A program made the position numbers and the translations under genes. The notes beneath the pieces are model-generated. The model saw nothing but the letters and a program-made list of their open reading frames with translations, did not search any database and was not told the DNA's origin. This document shows, piece after piece, positions 24,894-35,934 of a stretch of 64,000 nt of DNA. The first letter of the stretch is position 1; every line of letters starts with the position of its first letter. This stretch comes from Diplocarpon mali (Eukaryota; Ascomycota; Leotiomycetes; Helotiales; Drepanopezizaceae), in contig JAENRP010000040.1 in NCBI GenBank assembly GCA_024741835.1, positions 72,878-136,877 of the forward strand, given 5' to 3'.

Positions 24894-25019
24894 TGACAGA
24901 ATCTAAAGGTGTTGATTCTGAGTTCTATGGAGCTGTAGGAGTATATATATACAAGGTATGCTTACTAAGCCTTAGTCTCCGTTCCGTACGCAATCTCCGT
25001 ACCTTGTATATTTCTAATA
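24894..25019 (-). repeat. 3' LTR of the non-autonomous Copia element
   Basis: 126 bases, nearly identical to 26421-26546. It contains an internal inverted repeat, ACAAGGTA at 24951-24958 against TACCTTGT at 25000-25007. Its inner end reads TA where the intact copy has CA, a C-to-T change. Confidence 0.85.
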
Positions 25020-25275
25020 TGCCCCCTACTCCAAAGCTCTATAGAACTCAGAGTAAAGTGCCCAACATTTTTTTCTTTGTATAGTCTAGGCCTTATTAAC
25101 TCCTACAATATACTCTCTAGTATATGGCGCCTACGTCTCCCTTATATGGAGTTCAGCTGCCCCGCAGTATTAAAAACGTGCGTTGTAGTACAAGAGTACC
25201 CCTGACTTAGCTATATCGTAGCTTTTCACCCTTTATATAGTCGTCTTATAGATTTCCTCCTTGTGTATAGCCTTC

Positions 25276-26223
25276 TTATGGTCTTACTCCCTTTATATGG
25301 CCTTCTTTTATCAATTTCCTCTCTGGTAGGCCCATATAACCCTTGTATTTCTCGAAAGCGGGTCCTGGCAGAGCTTTTGTAAGAGAATCTGCCATATTAT
25401 CGTCTCCAGGTATATGAGCTACTGTCATCTTGCCTTTAGCCATCTGAGCTCTGGCTTTATCTCCTCCTCTCTTCTTCGACCAGCACTCTGCTTTCCAATG
25501 GCCAGATTTGCCACAATTATGACACTTCCCTCCTCTTTCTGCCTTTTGTATTCCTCCTCGAGAGAGATAGGCCTCAGCGGCCTCAGCGATCAACGCAGCT
25601 GACTGCGTAGCAATGGGCGCCACTTTCAGCTCTTTTTTATACGTCTCTTCGTACTCTTGAATCGCAACGATCTTCTCTTGCCAATTCATAGGAGTAGTTT
25701 TGAGCGAGAGTTGGATTGAACTCCACGTTCTAACTCTTGGGAGACCGTTGATCATCTGCTTCCTCATTTGGCTATCGGTAGGAGGGTTGGCGTAGCCTTA
25801 GAGACGAGCTTGAATACTCTCGAGTCGTAGAACGTAGTCTTCGAACGACTCAGAGTAGGGGATATACTTAGCCTTATATAACTTCTCGATGAGATTCATA
25901 TGAGACTCAGAGTTCTCCACAAGTTTGCTCTCTCCTTCCTTGATTGCGGTCTAGAGAGCGTTGGCGTCGTCGGCAACTATATAGTTGCGGTACTTCTTGC
26001 TAAGTGTAGACGTAAGGCTTTTAGCTATAGTAGCTATAGCCTCCTGGTTCTTCTTCTCCCATTTGCCATCAGATTTAGCAGGTTTCTAAGGAATAGGGCC
26101 AATAGCCTATGCAAGACAGCCGTTTATGGCCAGATTTTGGATAGCGGTTGGTTCCCATTCCTAGTAGTTAGACCAATTGAGCTTGATCTCAACCTCGTTA
26201 CTCTTAGTAGTCTTCTCAGCTAT
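25276..26223 (-). pseudogene. Copia gag fused to RNase H C-terminus, RIP-damaged
   Basis: The minus-strand frame begins at an ATA codon (26221-26223) in AT-GCT-GAG context that looks like a mutated ATG, and reads gag-like (KSNEVEIKLNWSNY...) with several TAG/TAA stops in its first half. From 25767 to 25276 it is open for 163 codons. There it shows a UBN2-type gag end, a CCHC zinc knuckle (CHNCGKSGHWKAEC), then after about 20 residues HIPGDDNMADSLTKALPG...FEKYKGYMGL, which is the end of the Copia RNase H domain. The deletion joining the two keeps the frame. Gag would package element RNA; RT and integrase would have to come from a full-length relative. Confidence 0.75.
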
Positions 26224-26420
26224 TATATCGAGTTAGGTTGTTGAGTTGTTGTGAAAATTTGCAAGAGAAAGGGGTAAAAATAGGGGTAAAAATAGGGGTA
26301 AGGGGGAAGAAGATATATAGAAGGTATTGTATAGTTGTTTTTACTAAAAGGCAGGTTCAAGAGTTCTTTTCAATTGATAGGATTAAGCGAGTTGTTAATA
26401 GATTCTAGGAATTACTACCA

Positions 26421-26546
26421 TAATAGATTCTAAAGGTGTAGGTTCTGAGTTCTATAGAGCTGTAGGAGTATATATATACAAGGTATGCTTACTAAGCCTT
26501 AGTCTCCGTTCCGTACGCAATCTCCGTACCTTGTGTATTTCTAACA
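26421..26546 (-). repeat. 5' LTR of the non-autonomous Copia element
   Basis: 126 bases; on the minus strand it begins TGTTAGAAATAC and carries the same internal ACAAGGTA/TACCTTGT inverted repeat as the other LTR. Its inner border has TAATAG where the 3' LTR has TGACAG, two transitions. Confidence 0.85.
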
Positions 26547-26693
26547 AGAAATAATAGCATGTGACATACGTCAGTCTACGATTGTCAAAATCTACGCAAT
26601 GCAAACTCCAAAGCGCTCCGTATACGGCATTGATCTCGAAATATCAATATTTTACCAATTAAAAATGGCGGGCGAGGCAGGAAAGCGTTCTAT

Positions 26694-26709
26694 TTTATCA
26701 CGTGATAAA
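26694..26709. promoter_or_regulatory. 16-bp palindrome TTTATCACGTGATAAA
   Basis: Perfect inverted repeat centred on CACGTG, 330 bases upstream of the DUF2196 gene. A second CACGTGATAA is found at about 28036, downstream of that gene. bHLH factors bind CACGTG; an effect on the neighbouring gene is inference. Confidence 0.4.
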
Positions 26710-27039
26710 TGATCTTCGCAGAAGTACATCATATTATGTCGCCAGAAGGCAGTAAAACACAGTTGGATTTGGAAGGTCTCTCTACCTTCTAGTTCTTTAT
26801 AGCTACAGGAGACTCGAACAAGAATCTTGTCGAGTTCACACCTCGTCAGTCACATGGTGAAGCTAAAGTCAATTTCTCGCCCAATAATATATCATTATCC
26901 CGAAGTCTCTTTTTCACGAACCACAATCAACCAACTTTTGAAGACAAACAAGTTTCCAGCGGACAGCTTTCTCAGCGCCGGCTCTTAGCATCAGATACCA
27001 CTACGTATCTAGAAAATCAGACAGCTCACAACCGACCTC

Positions 27040-27747
27040 ATGAATTCATCCCGCCACGCAAATCGCAGTGGGCAGTCATCGATCAGAGGCCGGGGTCGCG
27101 GCGGGCGTCCCCAAGGCGCTTTCAATTCCCGGTTCAATTTCGAAACCGACTCTCCAGCTGTCCCAAGTGTCTCGCAAGTCATCGCCGGGGCTCCAGTCTC
27201 CATCGTCTTGAAGGTCGATCAGCCCACGGGTCACCAGGTGCAAGGGATTGTCGCTGAGCTCTTGACGAGGGGCAATCACCCGCGCGGTATCAAAGTCCGG
27301 CTGCAAGATGGGAGAGTAGGACGGGTGCAGAAGATGGCTAGTGAGCAGGCGGCAAGGAATGGCAGTGAAGGGCTGAGTGGGCTGGGGAGGAATGGCGAGG
27401 GCAGTGGGAGTGGGAGGCTGCCGTTGCAAGGTCAATTGGGTTCGGACTCTGGATCTACGATGGGATCTTACACGGCGAGTAAGCCCGGTGATTTCAGAGT
27501 CCATGATCTGGACGAGCCGCCAACATCAGAGTTGAGCCTTGAGGATTACGTTGTGGTCAGGAGCAGCAAGAAGAGACAACGGAAGAATGCTGGGACAACT
27601 CAACCAGCTAGTTCGGCACCTTCAGATGGACGGGATGATAACCAAGTACCTGGGATCGGGTCGGATACGATTTTCTGCCCTGTGTGTGGACAATTCGAGG
27701 GGGATGAAGTCGCGGTGTCACATCACGCGAACTCACATTTTGAGTGA
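27040..27747 (+). CDS. DUF2196 (YwbE-like) domain protein with C-terminal zinc finger
   Basis: Single exon, 235 residues, ATG to TGA. The N-terminus (residues 1-30) is Arg/Gly/Ser-rich with RGRGRGGR, an RGG-like nucleic-acid-binding tail. Residues about 50-100 match the YwbE/DUF2196 family: SIVLKVDQPTGHQVQGIVAE...HPRGIKVRLQDGRVGRVQKM, with the family's typical G-I-V and H-P-x-G-I-K-V-R-L motifs. Residues 100-205 are low complexity. The C-terminus has C213-x2-C216 ... H229-x3-H233, a compact UBZ-type C2H2 finger that might bind ubiquitin. The family's biochemical role is not established, so no function is assigned. Such fusions of DUF2196 with a terminal finger are, to my knowledge, usual in fungi. 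Confidence 0.85.
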   Translation: MNSSRHANRSGQSSIRGRGRGGRPQGAFNSRFNFETDSPAVPSVSQVIAGAPVSIVLKVDQPTGHQVQGIVAELLTRGNHPRGIKVRLQDGRVGRVQKMASEQAARNGSEGLSGLGRNGEGSGSGRLPLQGQLGSDSGSTMGSYTASKPGDFRVHDLDEPPTSELSLEDYVVVRSSKKRQRKNAGTTQPASSAPSDGRDDNQVPGIGSDTIFCPVCGQFEGDEVAVSHHANSHFE

Positions 27748-28171
27748 TGTGGGAGGTGGCGAGCAGCTACGGATCTATCTCGCCTGTCCAATCATGGATA
27801 CAGTCATTGCTTGGATATCCGATCTTGCCTCGATGGCTGTATTAATGAGTTGATATACTCTCAGCCGAGTGGAAGCAGCCATCAAACCAACGGCATTGCC
27901 ATGTACCTCCCTCCTTGTACATGACTCTTTGGCTTGGATCTCCGGCCGGGTTTTGGAGGCTCTTTGCGCCCCCTCACTCATGTTCCTCGCTCCGGACCCA
28001 CAGCCAGAAGACGAATCACGTTCCGACGAGGACAGCACGTGATAATTGAAATGCTCCGAACTACAGCTGCTTCAGATCAGGCGGCGAGTTGACGGACGAT
28101 CTGCCGCCGCAGCTTAGGAATGGAAATAAAGCTGCGGTCTTTTCACACGATCTCCCTCAAGAAGAGCTGCA
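27748..28171. other. Intergenic segment
   Basis: About 420 bases with no supported gene. It contains a CACGTGATAA motif near 28036. Probably the 3' region of the DUF2196 gene and the upstream region of whatever is transcribed from 28.2 kb. Confidence 0.4.
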
Positions 28172-28733
28172 ATGCTTCGAGACTGCTCCGCACAAGTTGA
28201 CCCTCCGGGCAGGCCAGTAACAGCGTCTTTTATCTGCGAGCGAGATCATATCAACAGAAAAGCTGCCCCTCCAGCCATATCGAGTCGCGAGTATGCTCAT
28301 AGCTACTCGACAGTAATGCTAGGAACACGGACTCCCTACCAACCATGCCCCTGGAAGCCCTCTCCACAACTTCACAGTCGCCGTGCCGGACCGCTCACAC
28401 CAACGCCGGCCGTCAGATGCTTCTCAAAAGCAATCGGCCTATCCGCCTGGTAGCAAGGCCTCGAGACTTGGAGATGGGAGCGTGGACGAAACGGGGCGAG
28501 AGGTCCACACGATATCTCGAACTGCCCGGTCCAAATACAGGCGCCTCGAACACCTGCCTGCTGCGTCGGGAGAAACCGCCGTGGCTCTCAGGACTCGCGA
28601 AGCCAGTTCCAGGAGAAGCGTCCCGGTCGCGCTCATGATTGCGTCCATGGGACCGACCCAGATCCAGGACGCGACCGGCCCAGGACCCGCGTACTCAGCT
28701 GGGGATACCGTCTCAGAGACCGGGCTGGCCTGA
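28172..28733 (+). CDS. Possible hypothetical gene in overlapping frames
   Basis: Three plus-strand frames are open in staggered fashion (28172-28453, 28345-28638, 28383-28733). The last one (116 codons, Ser/Arg-rich, containing SKASRLGDGSVDETGREVHT) reads most like protein. The pattern may reflect a spliced gene, but I could not find introns that join the pieces convincingly, and an antisense frame at 28972-28439 is also long because of the high GC content. No domain recognised. From 28.73 to 29.43 kb I see no gene; pyrimidine-rich runs lie at 28.97-29.01 kb. Confidence 0.25.
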
Positions 28734-29430
28734 TGCTCGGTCGACCATTGCACACACCCCTTCTCACCAGCCTTCGCCATCGAAGACTCCCCGTCGTCCA
28801 GCCGCCCTGCGCGACGGCTCTGCCTCTCGGTAGAAGGTGACCGAGGGCAGACGGGTACGGCACAACCCTCTTTCGACCTCCTCACGATAGAACCACCTGC
28901 CATCACGAGAGCCCGCAGCATCGCCGTTGTCCACATATCCACAGCTATACCAACGCGCTTTGCAGTTGGCACTCTCTTCCCTCTCTCTTCCCTCTCTCTT
29001 CTCTCTTACTCATCCCCAACTACAAAATAGCATGATCTTCTAGCCGTGTCTACACAACGCACCATCAGTGTGTGATTCTGCTTACTTGGGGCTTGTCCTC
29101 CCGCGCCGAGCGGCCCTGCGGTGGACAGAGTAGGAGGGGCTCGTACGCGGGGTGGGTTGTATGAACTCTGTACGATCTCTGTATGTTGTATCTGCCATGT
29201 AGAACGTATAAAATTCCCAAGATGCAAAGGCCGTCCTACGGCTGCTAGATTAGTGAGACTGGCCGGGTCCTGGGCTGGTGTGCTGGCACGCGGAGCCTCG
29301 ACCGTGTTTCCTCTGTAGAGATGAAACCACAGACCATCCATCTCCGTCTATCGACCCCTCTGGCCCTCAATACCTTCCCGCTGATCCCTTCCCACTCGCC
29401 CCGTCCCAGTCACCCCCAGCCCCCACCACC

Positions 29431-32400
29431 TCAAAGCCTCTCCTTCCCGCCCTCCTCCCCGCCCTCTTCCTCGCCCTCTTCGCCCTTGGCAAGCCTCTCG
29501 AAGCGAGCCCTCCACAGCGGGTCCCGCTCCAGCTCCTGAAAGACATCCACCTCGTCGCCGAACCACGCGACGCGACAGCTCTCCACCGCCACCTCCCACA
29601 GCAGCACGGCCGTCGTGCCGAGGATGACCGTGAGCCACCACAGCACGCTGCGGCCGAAGCGCTCCACGAAGCCGTGCTTGACGCCGTAGAAGGAGGTGGC
29701 CGGGTCGTAGATGCCGCTGAGGGCGAGGTTCCAGAGCCACCAGCCGACGATGCCGAGGAGCCAGGCGGCGAGGGTGAGGATCGTGCGGTTGTGCATTTCG
29801 AGACCGCTGGGACGGGATGTTAGCTGGGTCAGAGGGGAAGGGNNNNNNNNNNNNNNNNNNNNNNGGAGACGCACAGGAGCTTCGTGTTGATGACGATGAC
29901 GCAGACTGCGAAGCTCAACTGCCCGTACGCAAAGATGTCCGACGAGTCGGTAAACACGTCGTTGAACTTCGCCAGGCCGTACGCCAAGGTGACAAAGTAG
30001 AAGATGATCACGGCGTCGGCGAGCGCCATGAAGTTCCAACAGAAGTACTTGGGCAGGTTGAAGGCGCCGTTGTGCTGGCCGCGGCGGTAGAGCTCGGGCA
30101 CGGCGAGGAGGGTGGAGGCTCGCAGGTCCTGCTCAAAGGTGCCGAGGAAGATGATGCTGAGGGCGACGAAGATCACGTTGATCACCGACCCGGACCAGTA
30201 TTCGTAGAGGGAGGTGCCGGTGAAGCCGTTGTAGCCCTGATAGATGGCCTGCGTGAGGAAGAACATCATTTCCTTCCTGCGTCGCAGGAAGCCCTGGTCA
30301 GCTCTGACTCGGGATGAGAGAGGGGAGGGAACGTACCAGAACGTGCCGAGAATGTACTTTGCTGTCCGCACGTAGTTCCAGCGGCCGTGAACCAGGAGCA
30401 GGCGCTGGAGAAATCGGAATTGGCCGATCGAGTAGTCGGACGTTCGCGCTGCTTGCATCCCTTCGCGCCCCGAGATGCCGATGCCGACGTGGGCTTCCTG
30501 GATCATGGCAATGTCGTTCGCGCTGTCACCTAGGACACAGTTACTACGGGTGGCGTTGCAACCTCCGCGGAATCGCAGCAAGACGTCTGGACGTAGAGGA
30601 GGTCTGGGTGTGGCTCCACTCACCAATTGCCAACGTCACGGATCCCTGGACTTGCTTGCGGATAGTCCGGACCAAGAAGGCTTTCTGTGTTGGGCTCGCA
30701 CGACAACAGATGACCGAGTGCGCGGCAATGACCAACTCGAAAAATGGCGGCGCCAGAGCCTCGCTCCCCTCGATGTCGGAGAGAGTCTGCCCATCAACCA
30801 CCACAACACAGTGCGCGACATCCCCCTGCCGGATGTGCCGCAGCGCCGCAGCCATGGCCTGCTCCACGTTGGCCTTCTCGTGATCCAAGACTACCACCTC
30901 GGAATAACGCGTGATCAGCTTGCACGAATGTCCGATGTTGATGGCCGTCTCCCGCTTGTCACCTGTCAGCATCCATACCCGCATGCCGGCTCGACGCAGC
31001 TTGTCGATGGTTTCCGGCACACCCTTCTGCAGCTCGTCCTCGATGGCTGTCGCCCCCGTGAGATCCAGGTCTCGTTCCAGGCTCTCAGAGGCCTGCTCGA
31101 TCATGTCCTGCCGGTTGACGAGGCTGGTAGAAGCTTCGTGAAAGCTCTTCTTCCAGGTCTGGTACTCTTCCGCGCCGAGGTATCTATGAGCGTACAGCAG
31201 GGTACGCAGACCTTCCGTGGCGAAGCCATGGATGTGGCGGAGCGTCGCGTCGAGGGTTGCGGCGTCGTCGCTCGCGACGGATTGGTCAATCATGAGGGAG
31301 TTGAAGGTGGAAGAGTGTCTGGATGCTGCCATGGAAGGTCGTGGCGAGTCGTACAGCGTACGCCCGAATACCTCGATGCTGGATCGCCCATCTGCGGTGC
31401 TCCGGCTCTTCATGAGCGAGGGCCGCGCGAAACTGCTCCTCGATCGCGCGAAGCTGGGGCGGCTGAGACTATTGCGAGGCTGGTCCTCGCTCTGGCGGCG
31501 TCGTTGGTCTTGCGCTTCCGATCGTCGCATGGCCGTCATGCTCTTCCGGATCTCGGCGTCCTTCTGAACCGCCCCCGTCGTGGTCTTCAGGCGCTTGATG
31601 ATGGTAGAGTCTGCGCCCTTGCAGAAGAGGCAGATCTTGCCGTCGGGAAGACGGATGATGATAGACATTCGCTTGCGCCGGCTGCTGAACTCCACCACAT
31701 CCAGGACTTCATACGTCTCGCGGACCTCCCGCCCTGCATCCCGCGTGAGAATGGTGATCGATTGGGACTCCCTGTCCACGACGACGAGGCCGAGGTCTTG
31801 CGCTGCGCGCACCAGGGCGAGTTCGTCGGGGGACATGGCCTGATAGCCGACCTCCCCGTCGTCGTGGGTTTCTGGCAGCGCCGTGTGGCAGAGAGCAATG
31901 GCCAGCAGGAAGAAGCGAGCTTTTTTCTCAAATGCACCCTCGGGTCGGCGCTGCAGGTGTGCGATGAGCTCCTCGGTGGTAGGTTCGTGCTGGGCGACCC
32001 CGGTGGATGGCTGTCGGTACAGGCTCGTCGAGCGTCTCGTAGCAGCAGCGCGGGTCAGTCGAGAGTTCGAGCCGGGTCGGTCCCTCGAGGCCGAGTCCAT
32101 CTGATCCAGGGAGCTGAGGTCAGATACCTGCTGGGAGTGTCCTGGGACAAACAATGCCTCTGTGCCTGGTTTCTTCGGTAACTGCGTCGCCGTTCCCTCC
32201 CTGGCCCCCTCGGCTCTCTTCAGATCAAAGTCGTGTAGCCAGGCTGTGCCCGCAACGCTCATCTTCCGGAAGCGCATGACATTCTCCGTCAGGGTGCCGG
32301 TCTTGTCGGAGAACACATGGCTGACCTGGCCCAGCTCCTCGTTGATCGTGTTCGTCCTCGGCTCCATCGGTGTGTCTGTCTCGGCGTCGTACATCTCGAG

Positions 32401-34044
32401 GTCCCCCATCAGGTACATCTGTCCGACCTTGACGATCTCCAGGCTGATATACAGCGACAGGGGGATCATGGTGCTGAACATCACAAAAGCGCTCGCGAAC
32501 AGCTCCCCCTTGCCAACCGAAGCGCCCATGAGATACGTCGCGTCGTTCTCCTTCTTGCGCTTCCAGATGCCATACGCGGCGACGTTGAGTCCGGTGAGGA
32601 GCATCACGAAAGACGCGATGATGACCACGATCTGGTTCACGATCCCCTGCATCGACGGTGCCTTGGCCTTCCCGGTCTTCGCGGCGTTCATCCGAATCTT
32701 GCATTCCTCCCCGGTATTGATCACCATGCCAAACGCGTTGGCAGTGTTGCGGAGCACGCTCCCGCGATAGATGACTTCATGGCCGGTCAGCGGCAGTGTC
32801 TCCTTGTCGACCGTGATTCGACCCTCGAAATTGTACAAGTCGATGTTCGGATCCTCGACGACGAGGTGTGCGTGGCATCGAGAGAGATCCCTCTCATCCC
32901 GGCACGACTTGCGCAGGAGCGGCGAGGCCTGCTTCGCTTTGAGGTTGGACTCGCCGTCGAGGGCCGCTGTATCGATGTATGCCATGCCACTGGGCCCGTC
33001 CGAGTAGATGAGAGCCAGGTCGGCGGGAATGGCATCGTCCCGCCGGAGCCTCACAACCATCCCGACCTTCACCCGGGCCCATCTCACCGCGGCCCAGCTC
33101 GGCTCCCCGGCGCCGCTCACGTGCAGGACCTCGACCGTGTTCTGGTTCTCGACCCGGTCGAGCACGTGACGGCGGTAATCGTCGTACCCCTCCTTCGCCA
33201 TGGCGATACTCACAAACGCCATCAGCGGAACGATGGTACTGTACGTCCCCGTGGTGCTGTACCCGGTGAGTTGCAGCACCGCGATACAGAGGAAGAAGAA
33301 GTTGGACACGCGGGAGAACTGGAAGATGATCTGGCGAGGGAGGAAGTTGTAGAAGGTGTAACGGCTGGAGGTGATCCTGTTGCCGATGTAAGGCTTCCCC
33401 GTGCGCTCATCGATCAGCTCGCCGGTTCGCGCGGGCTCGAGGTCGATGTGCCGTCCGTCTCTGGTCGGGGGGAGGTCCTGGGTCCGGGTGATGGTCTTGA
33501 ACACATCTGTACAGGCTGATTTGAGTCTGGCCGTATGGCTCTGGCGTTGAGACCACAGTCCTGGGCTGGAGATCACGGCACTCCAAGGCAGTTTTTCCCC
33601 TCTCGCCGCCTTGTGCTCCACGTCGCTGGAGTCCGAGAGGATGGTCCCTTCGCTGAGGCCGTCTCGCTTCTCCCCATTCTGCTCAGGGGCTGGCGCTGGA
33701 ACGGGCGGCAGCCCATGCTGAGCAGCCAGCTCGATGCCGTTGGGGCCGGGGACCTGGCGGTTCGAACGAGCAGTATTCAGTGCCAACGCAGCTCTGCGAA
33801 GAGAAAAGCCGCGATTCCGCGCCGCCGGCGCGGGGGAGGTCCGTCGAGGCTGCGCTGGATCGGGCGCGGCGGCAACGCCTGGCGACGGCGGCGACGGCGA
33901 CGAGGATCTGGCGAAAGAGTTGTTGTCGCCGCCGCCTCCAGCCGCCTCCGGCGAGCCAGCAAGCGCATCATCCGGGCTGGGCTGGGGCTCATCGCCACGA
34001 GTCTGGCTGCTGGGGATTCCAGATCCGACGGTCCCGGTGATCAT
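29431..34044 (-). CDS. DNF3: P4-type ATPase, phospholipid flippase (Dnf3-like)
   Basis: Four exons on the minus strand: 34044-30624, 30529-30337, 30276-29875 and 29806-29431; introns of 94, 60 and at least 68 bases (the last contains the 22-N gap). The model gives 1463 residues. P4 hallmarks are present: actuator DGES at residues 363-366; phosphorylation motif DKTGTLT with Asp580; GDKRETA at 1028-1034; hinge GDSANDIAMI from residue 1141, restored exactly by splicing. About ten membrane segments are expected, the last ones in WNLALSGIYD...WWLTVILGTT. The sequence GYSTTGTYSTIVPL after the first membrane pair resembles Dnf3 more than Drs2, Dnf1/2 or Neo1. It would flip phospholipids to the cytosolic leaflet in Golgi/endosomal membranes, normally with a Cdc50-type partner, which is not in this window. 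Long open frames opposite it are shadows of GC-rich codons. Confidence 0.95.
29843..29864. other. Assembly gap (22 N) in the flippase intron 3
   Basis: Run of N within the third intron. The donor GTGCGT (from 29874) and acceptor CCAG (ending 29807) lie on either side, so the coding sequence itself seems unaffected. True gap length is unknown. Confidence 0.95.
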
Positions 34045-35536
34045 GGCCCCTGATTGAGCGCGTCGCGTCTACTGGTCCGTGTAGTTGCGCGGTTCACATT
34101 CCTCCAGAGGCGCCGCGAGAGGAGGAATCCGACATCGATCACATCCGCGACACGAGGGGAGGTTGTCGCCGGCGGAGGAGAAGTGCGGAAGAGAAGTGCA
34201 GACGGGCGTACGAGACTGCGAATTGCAGTCCGGTCTAGGTTTCCGGGGCCAAGGACTTCGGAGTGGCTTGGCGGCGGCGGGCGGCGGCGGCGGGCGGAGG
34301 TCAAGGCACGGGAAGCATCGTGACATTCGCTTGACGCGCGCCTCGTGCCAGTGTTTTGTTTTGTTTTGTTTTCTTTCGAGTGCGCCGGGCAGAGGAAAGA
34401 AAGCTACGGCGTGCCATATCTGCGAGGAACTTGCTCGCTGTCTCGCCGCTGAAGCGAAGAGTGAATCTACGGGGAAAATCAATTGCTAGAAGCGCCTGGG
34501 CTGGATCGTTCAACTACCGCACTGGGGGAACATAGGCATAGGGAGCAAGAGAGACGAATCCAAGAACGTCATCGAGCTCTGAACGACTCCCGCATCTCTG
34601 TAGCCGACGACAACATTCACATGAGCCTCCGCCCGAGTTTCTGTTTCTCCCCGCGTCAGGTGGGCCATGAAGACCGCCGAGCAGCACTGCTTTCCCGGGC
34701 AAGGAAGATGATACTTCGACCATAGAATACGAAGAGCCCGCGCGCTGCAAACCTGCTTGTCGCCCTGCTTCTGACCTCCCGCGCGAGCCACGACGAGAAA
34801 GAAGAAAAGAATCCGCTCCGAGGCGCAAAACCACAGAAGCTCGAACTACCCGTACGTCTCTACCGCTATCCAGGTCTCCGGGGTTCGGCTCACTCTTGTG
34901 AGGCCGAACCGTCAGGATCCCGACCATTCGCCCTGGGTCCGGTCCAGCGGAGTCGCGAGAAGACAAAAGAGACATCGCGAGCACTGGGAGGCGCAGAGTC
35001 GCCGGGACATGCGCAGCTACGCGGATACACAAGGAGGCACAGAGCAGGCTGGTGTGGAGAGACCGCGGGGCCAGAAAAAAGTGGGAGAGCAAGGGGGGTG
35101 GTTGGTTATATATAACAAGGTTGTATTCTTCTGGAGAGAATATACTATAGAAAGTAATATATACATGTCGTATTCTATGCCTAAGGCCTCTATGCTGACT
35201 ATTCCACGCTAGTAACCCATATTTTCTGGGGCCGATGCGATGCCTGTCAGGGAGGAGTCAGCTGACCATAGCCCGAGCATCTGGCCGACCCCCTCGTCTC
35301 CGGCCGAGCCTCTCCGGGACCATTGTCGTCCTCGTGATGTGCCTTGCAAAGCACGGCGGATAGAGTCGGCCAGCGTGTGTTGCCGTGCTTCTCGGACGAA
35401 CCGGCAGGCAAACCACGAGTGATGGGGTTTGTAGGAATGTAGTGATCGGGGACATATGTAAGGCATATGACGAGAGTGAAGTAGAGTGAATCTAAAGATC
35501 ACGTGATGTTCTTGGCATAGGCTGCCCTCGAGTACT

Positions 35537-35569
<33 letters not shown>

Positions 35570-35934
35570 GATTGATCATCAATAACTACAACCAGAATTC
35601 AATCATACCTTTTCAGTTCGCACCTTGTGAAACCAACAGATTTCTTCACATATCAACACACAGCTCGTGTACCTCCTGCAACGCCCCGGTCATACGAGGC
35701 GGCTCCGGAATCTCGTCCGCATGCTCGAACAGAACTGACCGGTGGTCCAGCCACGGAGTAGTATCCTCAGGTGAAAGAGAAAAAAGAAAAGAGAGAGTAG
35801 ACAAGACCGTCAAACGCTGAGGCCTTGAGCTCGATAGTTTCAGGTTCTTCATATGCTCGGCGACAAGGAAAGGTCTCTCTGGTAGGCCATCACCATTATT
35901 TGATTATGTTAACGTGTAGACCGAATCTAGTGCT
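34045..35934. other. Intergenic region between flippase and MLH3
   Basis: The first 450 bases are GC-rich with GGCGGCGG runs and a TTTTG run near 34.35 kb, and are probably the flippase promoter and 5' leader. Overlapping frames on both strands (up to 192 codons at 35092-34514) conflict with each other and lack recognisable domains. A CACGTGAT motif is at about 35499. Confidence 0.4.
35539..35567. repeat. (TC)n microsatellite
   Basis: About 14 TC dinucleotides in a row between two GATC/GATTG sequences, between the flippase and the 3' end of MLH3. Confidence 0.95.

Larger units (their letters stand above)
24894..26546 (-). mobile_element. Non-autonomous Copia element carrying only gag (TR-GAG-like)
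   Basis: A 1653-bp element with two 126-bp long terminal repeats (24894-25019 and 26421-26546) and a 5-bp target duplication AGAAA at 24889-24893 and 26547-26551. Minus-strand orientation: the LTR at 26546 is 5' and starts TGTTAG; the element ends ...TGTCA at 24894. A TGGTAG sequence directly after the 5' LTR could be the primer-binding site, and a purine-rich run (GGAGTAGGGGGCA) just before the 3' LTR fits a polypurine tract. The interior holds a degraded gag frame whose zinc knuckle is followed directly by the C-terminal end of Copia RNase H, so protease, integrase and RT are deleted. Differences between the LTRs are mostly transitions. Confidence 0.85.

Noticed and set aside
28439..28972. 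177-codon minus-strand frame
   Set aside because: Low-complexity composition in GC-rich DNA, conflicts with plus-strand frames, no domain.
30475..32181. 568-codon plus-strand open frame
   Set aside because: It lies entirely opposite the flippase exon, contains no recognisable domain, and arises from high GC at third positions on the other strand. The same applies to 32317-33519.
34514..35092. 192-codon minus-strand frame upstream of the flippase
   Set aside because: Ser/Arg/Leu-rich, no domain, overlapping frames on both strands; more likely promoter DNA.
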